Shown here: piece after piece, positions 1 to 6,992 of the stretch
How positions within the stretch are numbered: the first letter of the stretch is position 1
Layout: every line of letters starts with the position of its first letter
Assembly: GCA_018812505.1 (NCBI GenBank)
Contig: JAHJDK010000172.1
Coordinates: 1-7,137 of the forward strand
Reading direction: 5' to 3'
DNA length: 7,137 nt
Origin: Nanobdellota archaeon
GTDB lineage: Archaea; Nanobdellota; Nanobdellia; Woesearchaeales; GCA-2686295
The notes under the pieces: model-generated
The model's database searches: none
Seen by the model: the letters and a program-made list of their open reading frames with translations, nothing else
What the model was told of the DNA's origin: nothing
Program-made: the position numbers and the translations under genes

Positions 1-3000
1 CTAAATAATTCCATTCAGCTCTGTTTGCGTACACCAAGTATTTGTTGCCTAATCTTGGATAATATTCTGATATCATATTCATTGAAGATGTTATGTTTGA
101 GTTCATAAAAAACATGCCTAATGCAAATTCATTTACTTCATCATATACAGGTATAATTAATATATTTTGGGTTGGGTTTATAATGTATTTGGCTGTTAAG
201 TCATTCACCCAAAAGTCTTCACCATCATCTTCTAGCATGATGTATCTTCTCACAAAGCGTCCGTCTGCTCCTCTTATGTTGAACATCGTGTTTGTTGGGC
301 TTACGACTGTGACTAATCTACTGTAGTAATTGTTTAGATTGTTTGTATCGTTTTCCAGTGTTAAAACAAGTGATATATTATGCATTCCTGTTGTTGTTGG
401 CGTCCAATATACGTAAAACGATGTTCCGCTTCCTCCATTTATATATGCTTTTGTGGTCGTGTTTATCAATAAATTATTGTCATAGAGCTTTGCAGTTATA
501 TTATATGCAGTCAAACCACCATTATTATTTATAATTGTATATATTGATTTTCGCTGGTTTATTTGCGCAACGCTAGAGACAGATATGTATCCTGTAACAT
601 CAACATAGTTTGACCTAACATATGTATATTCTGTATCGTAATTATTTGACCAGTCAGAGTCACTGCTGGCGTTAATAAATCCTAATAGTTTATTTGATCC
701 TAGAACTGTTGGTGTCCAATTTATCTCAAAATCAAACCAATCATCAGCTTCGAGTGTTTGATTTGCAAAAGTTGTTGTGTTTATTAGTTCTGCTTTTCCA
801 ATAGCAAAGTATAATTCTGCATAAGAGGAATCTATCCAAACATCATAGATGAGTATATTATCATGTATGTTGGCAAAACCATTATCTTCGAATACTGTTC
901 TTAAGACTGAAGCATTGTTGTAGCTTATATTGAATACAATTTCTTCATCTGAAACATTAAAAAATGGTGTAATATTGTATAATGTGCCGTTGAATGTTAT
1001 CTCTCTTGAACTGTTTTGATAGATGTATGAACCTGTGCTCGAGTTTATTCTGTAGAGGTATAAGGTCAGGTTTGTTGCGTCCTGAACACCATCATTATAA
1101 ATCTCTAATTCTATATTTGTTGACTGGTTAACAACTATGTTATAATCAGAATCAATATATAAGTTTAGATCTGGTCCATTTTCTTTAACATTCACAGTTC
1201 TGGAATAATAATTGTCGTACCATTCAGCATCCTCTGTTGTGTTAACAAACAAGTATAACTGCTGATATCCTAGCTTTGTAGGTGTCCAGTTTCTATCAAA
1301 CTCATTTTCTCTCTCAGATTGAATATCAGAGACTGAGATAGATAGTTCATGACTTAGGTTTCCTACATAAAAGCAAGCCATTGTAGTGTATATACTGCTT
1401 GAAGCAAGGTATATATCATTTTTTAATTGAGTCGTTTCTTTTCTAAAGAGATTTACTGTTTTTGTAACATCATCATAAGTTACATTGACTAATACACTAT
1501 ATGAATCAATCCAGTAGGGAGTTACGCTTATGCTTACACCATTAGTTGTGCCTGTGGCTGTTGAGTTATAATTACCGCAGACACCATCATAATCAGCTAG
1601 TGAGTATAGCTCTGCAGTTATTTGTGTGGCTGTTTCTGTTCCTTCGTTGTATATATCAAATTCTATCTCTGAAGTTTCATTAATTGCTTTTGTATAAGTA
1701 GTATACATGTAAGCATATAAATCAGGACCTGGTGATATAACTTTTTCAGAAGTATAATCATAGTTGTTGTTGAAATTTGATTCTGTGCTTGTGTTCAGAA
1801 AACCTAGTAAATAATGGTATCCTAGCAAGTTTGGAGTCCAGTTGAGATATATGTCAAGAGAACTGGTTGTCAGATTAAATGTACGTGTATCTGTTAAGTT
1901 TGCCAGACCTAAGTAGTAGCTAACAGCATATCCATAGTTATAAATAAACATTAGATAAGTGTTGTTATGTAGTTTGACAAATTCATATCTTGTTAATGTG
2001 TAATTTTCTGAGTTGTTGCCCCATTTAACGTTTAATAATGTTTGAGAAGAGCTTATGTTTATGGCTGATATATTATAGGTTATATCGTTAATTTCTAGAG
2101 TTTCAGTTTCATCAAAGTCTATATATCCGTATTTATAGTCATACATATCATATAGAGAAACTTCTGCGTTTAATACTACACTGTTGGAATTCTTGCCTGC
2201 TATTAGCCACACAGATTGTGTTTCATTAATACTGTATTGTCCAACCTTGCCAAGCACATAAAGATATGTATCAATTCCTAGTGAGACTGTTGTTTGTGCA
2301 ACATTGTTGTTGGTGTTGTTTTCGTTTGTTACTGCACTTGCTGAAACTGCTATTGTGAAGGTTCCATATGTTGTTGGAGTCCATGTGAAGTTCATGTTAA
2401 TAAACTCTCCTGATGTTATTGATGAAACAGTTGTGGTATTTACAAATTCATCATTCACACTTAGATTTATGGTTATGGAACTTTCATCGTTTAATCCTAT
2501 GTTTCCAAGAGTAAAATTAATTATTCCAGCAACACCAACTTCAAATGACGGTACCTCAAGGTTTATTATGCTTATTTCATGATCAGAGTATACAATTGTT
2601 ATGTTTAGGTTTTCAGTTGTTGGGAGATAGTATCCTGTTCCTTCACTAATGGCTGTTGAGAAAGTGGCTTGGTTATCTGTGTAGTTGTAAGGCACAGTCC
2701 AGCTTGTGTTAAACTCTCCACTCTCAATATTTAACCATTCATAGTAGAAAGCAGTGTATGTTCTGTCAAAGAGCAAGTTATTCATGTAATTAGTAACTCT
2801 TAATCCTGAGCAGTATTCTCCGTTGTCATCGATGCATTGGCCTTCAAATTCAATCTTGTCGCCTGGTGATGCTGATGAAACGCTTGAGCTAAGGTTGAAG
2901 TTAATTGTTCTTCCTTTCATTGCTATCGGAGATATTGTGTATGTGACGTTTTCTCCTTCATTGCTTGTTCCATAGATTTTTAGGCTTATTTCTGTTACAG

Positions 3001-4066
3001 AAGTGTTGCTAATAGTTAGGTTCGCCGCGTACAATCCATTAATTGTTTCAACTGTCATTGCAGTCCAGCCATCACCATTATCGTAGTACATTGACAAATC
3101 TGCAATTCCAGAATCATCTGTCATGTTTAATGTTATATTGTATGTGCTGTTGACCTCAAAATATGAGTTAGCTGTTAATCTGTTGAAAACAGGCAGTTCC
3201 ATGTCTGCACTTGTTTTAATAAAAGAAGCATTAATCAAGGTGTTGTTAAATATAGGGTATCCTGATGATATATTTACTATTACGTCATACTTGCTTCCGT
3301 CAGTTGCATAGTATGAAATATAACTATAATCCCAGATTCCATTATAATTTGTTAGATTTCCTTCATCTACCAATGAGTTGTCTTTGTAGACTTTATAGGT
3401 GGGAACAAGAATAGTTACAGCGTTTTCATCATCATCTGTGAATGTTGTGTCTTTTGAGAGATAAGAATTGCCATTTTGTCCTCTAAGAAGCCTGTCTGTT
3501 AACTCTATGTAATTATTATCCACGTACACACTTGCGGGCTTGAAAGGCGATGTTCCAACTGTTATATGTTTTTCCTCACCTGCCTGCGGAGTTAGGTAAC
3601 CATTAGTCAAATATTCTTTCTGAGCAGCATCATAACCATAATTCCAATATTCATCCATCATATTTATGTACATATAATTTTCAAACCTAAAATCTGTTGA
3701 GTATTTTTCAGATACAGGGTTATTGTTCATCAGATAGTACATCCTGTTAAGAGGTACGTATATCTCTGTCCAGCCAGCAGCTGCAATCCATTGTCCTGGA
3801 GCAAAGAAAAAAAACACGTTATCATAGGTGTATGGACTTCCTCCTGGGTAATTAAAAGAGACATTATGAGTTTCAACATCTTCCTGTGTAAAAGTTATAT
3901 CTGTCGGTGTTGAATCATTTATGTTATGCAAAACCCAACCTATAAGGTACTCTTCATTAGCCAATGAGTATATATAATCGTGATCTTTACAGGAAGTCAT
4001 CAGTAAAGAAAGCATTAACAATAACAGCAATACATTCATCTTTCTGAAAATAGTGTGTTGTTTCAT
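1..4066 (-). CDS. large exported CARDB-repeat surface protein, probable lipoprotein; C-terminus beyond left edge
   Basis: The frame is open for 1355 codons from the ATG at 4064-4066 to the left edge with no stop, so the gene is 3'-truncated by the window. The start overlaps the protease stop by four bases (ATGA), which suggests translational coupling; no strong ribosome binding site precedes it. Residues 1-26 form a signal peptide with a basic n-region (MKQHTIFRK), a Leu/Met core and a lipobox-like LMTSC, so Cys26 may be lipid-modified; Met at -3 is atypical. Residues 27-285 are a Tyr/Trp-rich region I do not recognise. Residues 290-382 look like an Ig-like domain (DDSGIADLSMYYDNGDGW). Residues 383-495 look like a macroglobulin/Ig-type domain with Cys411 and Cys419. 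Residues 497-1256 are five CARDB-like modules, three with nested inserts. Residues 1257-1355 begin another beta domain (FNIRGADG). There are about 55 Asn-X-Ser/Thr sequons. No enzyme motif is visible, so the likely role is envelope scaffold, adhesin or protease partner. Gene structure is firm; function is inferred. Confidence 0.9.
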   Translation of the reverse strand, partial: MKQHTIFRKMNVLLLLLMLSLLMTSCKDHDYIYSLANEEYLIGWVLHNINDSTPTDITFTQEDVETHNVSFNYPGGSPYTYDNVFFFFAPGQWIAAAGWTEIYVPLNRMYYLMNNNPVSEKYSTDFRFENYMYINMMDEYWNYGYDAAQKEYLTNGYLTPQAGEEKHITVGTSPFKPASVYVDNNYIELTDRLLRGQNGNSYLSKDTTFTDDDENAVTILVPTYKVYKDNSLVDEGNLTNYNGIWDYSYISYYATDGSKYDVIVNISSGYPIFNNTLINASFIKTSADMELPVFNRLTANSYFEVNSTYNITLNMTDDSGIADLSMYYDNGDGWTAMTVETINGLYAANLTISNTSVTEISLKIYGTSNEGENVTYTISPIAMKGRTINFNLSSSVSSASPGDKIEFEGQCIDDNGEYCSGLRVTNYMNNLLFDRTYTAFYYEWLNIESGEFNTSWTVPYNYTDNQATFSTAISEGTGYYLPTTENLNITIVYSDHEISIINLEVPSFEVGVAGIINFTLGNIGLNDESSITINLSVNDEFVNTTTVSSITSGEFINMNFTWTPTTYGTFTIAVSASAVTNENNTNNNVAQTTVSLGIDTYLYVLGKVGQYSINETQSVWLIAGKNSNSVVLNAEVSLYDMYDYKYGYIDFDETETLEINDITYNISAINISSSQTLLNVKWGNNSENYTLTRYEFVKLHNNTYLMFIYNYGYAVSYYLGLANLTDTRTFNLTTSSLDIYLNWTPNLLGYHYLLGFLNTSTESNFNNNYDYTSEKVISPGPDLYAYMYTTYTKAINETSEIEFDIYNEGTETATQITAELYSLADYDGVCGNYNSTATGTTNGVSISVTPYWIDSYSVLVNVTYDDVTKTVNLFRKETTQLKNDIYLASSSIYTTMACFYVGNLSHELSISVSDIQSERENEFDRNWTPTKLGYQQLYLFVNTTEDAEWYDNYYSRTVNVKENGPDLNLYIDSDYNIVVNQSTNIELEIYNDGVQDATNLTLYLYRINSSTGSYIYQNSSREITFNGTLYNITPFFNVSDEEIVFNISYNNASVLRTVFEDNGFANIHDNILIYDVWIDSSYAELYFAIGKAELINTTTFANQTLEADDWFDFEINWTPTVLGSNKLLGFINASSDSDWSNNYDTEYTYVRSNYVDVTGYISVSSVAQINQRKSIYTIINNNGGLTAYNITAKLYDNNLLINTTTKAYINGGSGTSFYVYWTPTTTGMHNISLVLTLENDTNNLNNYYSRLVTVVSPTNTMFNIRGADGRFVRRYIMLEDDGEDFWVNDLTAKYIINPTQNILIIPVYDEVNEFALGMFFMNSNITSSMNMISEYYPRLGNKYLVYANRAEWNYL
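797..1051 (-). other. nested beta domain, copy C (inside CARDB module 4)
   Basis: Residues 1006-1090 interrupt module 4 between LTLYLYRI and KAELINTTT. This is the clearest copy: REITFNGTLYNITPFFNVSD, EEIVFNISYNNASV, then DNILIYDVWIDSSYAELYF. It recalls small beta domains of archaeal S-layer-type proteins with an 'n-g-t-x-Y-x-V ... v-x-v-n-g' pattern. That comparison is from memory and is tentative. Confidence 0.55.
1361..1597 (-). other. nested beta domain, copy B (inside CARDB module 3)
   Basis: Residues 824-902 interrupt module 3 between AELYSL and GNLSHE. The core reads VSISVTPYWIDSYSVLVNV, a TKTVNLFRKETTQL turn-strand, then NDIYLASSSIY. It contains Cys830 and Cys898, one near each end, which could close the domain with a disulphide; copies A and C have no cysteine. 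The boundaries are approximate. Confidence 0.55.
1907..2146 (-). other. nested beta domain, copy A (inside CARDB module 2)
   Basis: Residues 641-720 of the surface protein sit between the strand ending in VSLYD and the strand beginning LANLTD. Those two pieces are adjacent in the uninterrupted module 5 (AKLYDNN, LLINTTT). The segment has the pattern ITYNISAINISSSQ, then a strand, a turn (NNSENYTLTRYE), and a Tyr-rich hairpin. It resembles copies B and C in order and spacing. The boundaries are approximate. Confidence 0.55.
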
Positions 4067-6882
4067 GATATTCCAAATAATTTTTTAATATAGGATATTG
4101 ACTTACTCCAGCCATCACCCCATGTTGTTGGGTTGTTTGTTGGTATGCCGTCATATTTGATTATAATGTCAGTGTTCAAGCTGTTGTTCGGAGCGTTTGA
4201 GAGATACAATGTTTGGTTTCCATAGTTTGATGAATGAAAATCATACCCTATCTTATTTCCTGAATAATAGGTGTTGTTATAGACTCTAAGCCCTATGTGC
4301 CATTCATAGAGCAAAAGAGGAACTCCGTCAAAGGACTCTGCTTTCACATTAAAAGCCCTAGCGTCTTCTAAGTTTAATACTAAATCAGCTTCTTCACCTG
4401 CTAAAACTTCAACATTGTCCATTAAGATGTAATTAATCAATATTTCAGAGTCGCCTATTGCATAAGCTGTGTAGTTTCCGCTTCGAACATTAAAAGAATA
4501 AGTGTTTCCACCAACAGAATCCTGCCACGCAAAGTAAGTGTTTTCCTGGTCAAAGCTCTGCAGCAATAAATCCGGATACAATGCAGGTACTAAATCACTT
4601 TCTACAGTTACTGTGATAACAGATAATTTTGTGAAAGTAAAAGGAATTGAATAATTTATACTGCCATCATTTAAGTTTATTCTACCTTTGAATGTTCCTT
4701 CTAATGAATCGTTTAAAGTTATATTTAGAAGTATGGTTGCAAATGTATCATTGCTAATTGTTAAGTTTGAAACGTTGATGCTTGCTATTGAATAATTGTT
4801 TTCTTCGTTTGAAACGTCTGTTACTGACAAGTTAAGGTTTACAAAGTAACTCTTAAGATTAGTAATTCTTATTACTCTTGTTAAGCTGTTGTTCATCACT
4901 GTACCGAATGATACACTTACAGGATTTACTTTTATAGAAGCATTGTATGCTTTCATCAAGTTTATCTCTCCTGTTCCTTGTGTGTAAAGATTAAAACCCA
5001 GGTCTGTTGCCGTACTCATCAAAGCAGACTTGATATCTGCAGGAGTCCAATCAGGATGAGCTTGCAATAACAGAGCTGCTGCTCCTGAAACATGAGGTGT
5101 TGCCATACTTGTTCCTGAGATTGCTGTGTGTTCATCGTCTGTGCATTGATATTGAGACCAAGCATCTTGCCATTGAGCAGCACAGATATTCACGCCAGGT
5201 GCGACAACATCTGGCTTCAAGTTTCCAAGAGGAGTAGGCCCTCTGGATGAGAAAGAAGCAATTTTTTCATCACAATAACCATTAACACCTATATCTGATG
5301 TTTTACAAGTAGCACCTATGGTTAGCGCTTTTCTAGCCACTCCTGGACTTCCAATAGATTCTGATGCAGGTCCTGAATTACCAGCTGCTACAATCACTAC
5401 AACTCCTTTATCAAAGGCCGCGTCAACTGCTTGAGCCATTGAATCGTCCTCATCTCCTGAACCTCCTAGTGACATGCTTATTATATCATAGTGGTCTGAA
5501 TAATTTCCGTCACCATTAGGATCTGCTGATCTTTCTATTGCGTCTATTATGTCTGAAGTCCATCCTGATCCTCCAGAATTTAAAACCTTGTAAGCAACTA
5601 GTTTAGCATTTGGAGCAACTCCTTTCAAGGTTCCATTGCTTGCAGCTATGCCTGCACAGTGAGTTCCATGTCCATGATCATCCATAGGGTTAGAATCTTC
5701 ATTTACAAAATCATACCCTGCGATAACCTTGCAGCCAGCTCCTAAACAACCACCCAGGTCTGTATGAGTGTAATCAATTCCTGTGTCAATAATAACTATT
5801 GTCACGTTTTCTCCAGTAATATTTCTTCCCTGAGAATCTTGTACTCCCCATAGTTGGTTAGCGTAAATCTGCGAAACAGATTCATCAAGTAATATCTGAA
5901 CTTTTTTATCAAGGCTAATTCTTTTTATGAAGCTCTCTTCTTTTAAGGCTTCAATTTCTTCAATTGAGAGTATTGCTGACACGCTGTTTATCATTTTCAG
6001 TTCTTTCCTGACAACTCTTTCTTGAATCGCTTTGTTGCTAGAACCTTTTTCAAAAAAATCTTGTAATTTATCTTTGGAAGATTCAAAATTCTCTTTTTTA
6101 AAAATTAATTCTTCTTCTGGATATTCTGGTTCTCTGAATGAAAGGATAACTGGAATTTTATCATTTAATAAATAACCTTCAACTCTAAGAAATTCTTCAT
6201 CTCTAATGATAGTCTCAATCTTGTCCTTGTAAATGTTTATTGCATCAACAGATTCTTCTTCTGCAATTAATTCATCTATTCCTGATAAAACAACAGTTGT
6301 TCTAGTATTATTCAGTTCTAAGTCAAACTTGAATGTGTCTTCATTAACAGGAAAAGAGTATTTTGAAAAAGCATTTTCTTTTTCATTCTGAATCAAAGCT
6401 GATAATAAGCCATTGTTGTATTCAAATGAAATAAGATAATCTTCTATTTTTTTTGGTTTGTTATTTGATAAGTCTATGAAAGTAACTTTTTTTAATTCAA
6501 CTATTTCAAAATCAGAACTTGCTATCATCTCTACTGGAGAATTTGATTGTGGTAGAAGTAAAATATCTCTTGGTTGTTCAGGAATTTTTGGTACTTCCTC
6601 AACAGGTTCTTCAATAGGTAAGGTCTCATTCATAAACTCTGTTTGGTTTTGCAATTCAATTATTTCAGCAAGTTCATTCACTAGCACTATGGACTCATTT
6701 TCAACCAATAATTCTTCGCTATAATTATCACTATCATTAGTAATATTAGTAAAGCTAAAGTTATCAAGTGTTATATTAGAAGTAATCAGCAGTTCATCTT
6801 CTGATGTTAGATTACTTGCAGTTACAATTGATATAAAAAGAATTAATAAGAATACTAAAAAAAACGAACCTCTATTTAACAT
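4063..6882 (-). CDS. secreted subtilisin-family (S8) serine protease precursor
   Basis: This is a complete 939-residue endopeptidase acting outside the membrane. Residues 1-22 are a Sec signal peptide with likely cleavage after VTA. Residues 23-105 are acidic, Asn-rich and Pro-Glu-rich, with nine glycosylation sequons. Residues 106-235 are an unassigned beta-rich region. Residues 240-332 resemble an I9 inhibitor/chaperone prodomain (INSVSAILSIEEIEALK). The catalytic domain spans about 340-645: Asp366 in VIIDTGID, His405 in GHGTHCAG, oxyanion Asn502 in AAGNSG, and nucleophile Ser592 in GTSMATPHVSG. All key residues are present, so it should be active after maturation. A DPNGDGNYSD loop at 454-463 looks calcium-binding. 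Paired cysteines (379/384, 526/537, 567/580) suggest disulphides. Residues 651-755 and 756-838 are beta domains, 840-912 is another, and the protein ends in a basic amphipathic tail without a membrane anchor. The start is fixed by the signal peptide and by the GGTG four bases upstream. Substrate is unknown. Confidence 0.97.
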   Translation of the reverse strand: MLNRGSFFLVFLLILFISIVTASNLTSEDELLITSNITLDNFSFTNITNDSDNYSEELLVENESIVLVNELAEIIELQNQTEFMNETLPIEEPVEEVPKIPEQPRDILLLPQSNSPVEMIASSDFEIVELKKVTFIDLSNNKPKKIEDYLISFEYNNGLLSALIQNEKENAFSKYSFPVNEDTFKFDLELNNTRTTVVLSGIDELIAEEESVDAINIYKDKIETIIRDEEFLRVEGYLLNDKIPVILSFREPEYPEEELIFKKENFESSKDKLQDFFEKGSSNKAIQERVVRKELKMINSVSAILSIEEIEALKEESFIKRISLDKKVQILLDESVSQIYANQLWGVQDSQGRNITGENVTIVIIDTGIDYTHTDLGGCLGAGCKVIAGYDFVNEDSNPMDDHGHGTHCAGIAASNGTLKGVAPNAKLVAYKVLNSGGSGWTSDIIDAIERSADPNGDGNYSDHYDIISMSLGGSGDEDDSMAQAVDAAFDKGVVVIVAAGNSGPASESIGSPGVARKALTIGATCKTSDIGVNGYCDEKIASFSSRGPTPLGNLKPDVVAPGVNICAAQWQDAWSQYQCTDDEHTAISGTSMATPHVSGAAALLLQAHPDWTPADIKSALMSTATDLGFNLYTQGTGEINLMKAYNASIKVNPVSVSFGTVMNNSLTRVIRITNLKSYFVNLNLSVTDVSNEENNYSIASINVSNLTISNDTFATILLNITLNDSLEGTFKGRINLNDGSINYSIPFTFTKLSVITVTVESDLVPALYPDLLLQSFDQENTYFAWQDSVGGNTYSFNVRSGNYTAYAIGDSEILINYILMDNVEVLAGEEADLVLNLEDARAFNVKAESFDGVPLLLYEWHIGLRVYNNTYYSGNKIGYDFHSSNYGNQTLYLSNAPNNSLNTDIIIKYDGIPTNNPTTWGDGWSKSISYIKKLFGIS

Positions 6883-6886
6883 TTAA

Positions 6887-6898
6887 CACCCTCTCCCC
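6887..6898 (-). promoter_or_regulatory. ribosome binding site of the protease gene
   Basis: On the minus strand the sequence GGGGAGAGGGTG lies just before the protease ATG, with TTAA between them. GGTG and GGAG are both pieces of the complement of an archaeal 16S 3' end (AUCACCUCC), so either could pair. It is the only purine-rich stretch nearby and supports the chosen start. Confidence 0.75.
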
Positions 6899-6927
6899 TA
6901 TAATATAAACTGTATTAATGATGATAT

Positions 6928-6941
6928 TATTTAAAGGTTGC
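6928..6941 (-). promoter_or_regulatory. archaeal BRE/TATA promoter of the protease operon
   Basis: On the minus strand GCAACC is followed by TTTAAATA (6928-6935), a good match to an archaeal TATA box with a BRE-like element upstream. Placing transcription start about 26 bases downstream puts it near 6903-6907, giving a short leader of about 21-25 bases that contains the ribosome binding site. This spacing is consistent with one transcription unit for the protease and the downstream surface protein. A second AT-rich stretch at 6899-6909 would give a leaderless start and fits less well. Confidence 0.6.
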
Positions 6942-6963
6942 TATAATTTCAAATCAAATCTTT

Positions 6964-6992
6964 AAAAAACTAATTTAAAAAAATTAAAAAAA
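6964..6992 (-). terminator. oligo-T transcription terminator
   Basis: Immediately after the TAA stop of the right-edge gene, the minus strand carries T7 (6986-6992), T7 (6977-6983) and T6 (6964-6969). There is no GC-rich hairpin. Archaeal RNA polymerase terminates on such T-runs, so this should separate the upstream gene from the protease operon. Confidence 0.7.

Larger units (their letters stand above)
299..2578 (-). repeat. five tandem CARDB-like modules (protein-level repeat)
   Basis: Within the large surface protein, residues 497-1256 contain five degenerate modules. Each ends with a strand carrying Trp-Thr-Pro followed by an x-x-x-G turn and an Asn-rich loop (for example NWTPTVLG followed later by DWSNNYD). 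The Trp residues are 562, 743, 927, 1117 and 1221, so the spacings are 181, 184, 190 and 104. Approximate modules are residues 497-597, 598-778, 779-962, 963-1152 and 1153-1256. The module opening is a 'PDLYAY'-like strand, then a strand such as IEFDIYNEGTETA, as expected for CARDB, a beta-sandwich adhesion-type domain of archaeal and bacterial surface proteins. The family assignment is by pattern only and was not confirmed by a profile search. Confidence 0.75.

Noticed and set aside
93..326. Plus-strand open frame of 77 codons, with others at 343-534, 2304-2582 and 3123-3311.
   Set aside because: All lie opposite the long minus-strand surface-protein frame. None has a ribosome binding site or recognisable protein, and they follow from its codon pattern.
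4037..4039. Alternative start at Met10 of the surface protein.
   Set aside because: Starting here would remove the basic n-region (Lys2, Arg8, Lys9) of the signal peptide, and the ATGA overlap favours the first ATG.
1..4066. DNA-level tandem repeats or phase-variable tracts in the surface-protein gene.
   Set aside because: The modules are diverged at the DNA level; only short matches around the WTP codons (GG[TCA]GTCCA on the plus strand) recur, so no recent tandem duplication is visible.
4050..4085. Sequencing frameshift or programmed slippage joining the protease to the surface protein.
   Set aside because: No slippery run lies at the junction. The second gene has its own signal peptide, so two separate proteins are the simpler reading.
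6458..6724. Plus-strand open frame of 88 codons, Ser-rich.
   Set aside because: It is antisense to the acidic leader of the protease; Glu/Asp-rich codons read as Ser/Phe on the other strand. No promoter or ribosome binding site was seen.
6899..6909. TTTATATTATA as the main TATA box of the protease gene.
   Set aside because: It would put transcription start at or inside the ATG and make the clear ribosome binding site useless; the TTTAAATA at 6928-6935 fits better.
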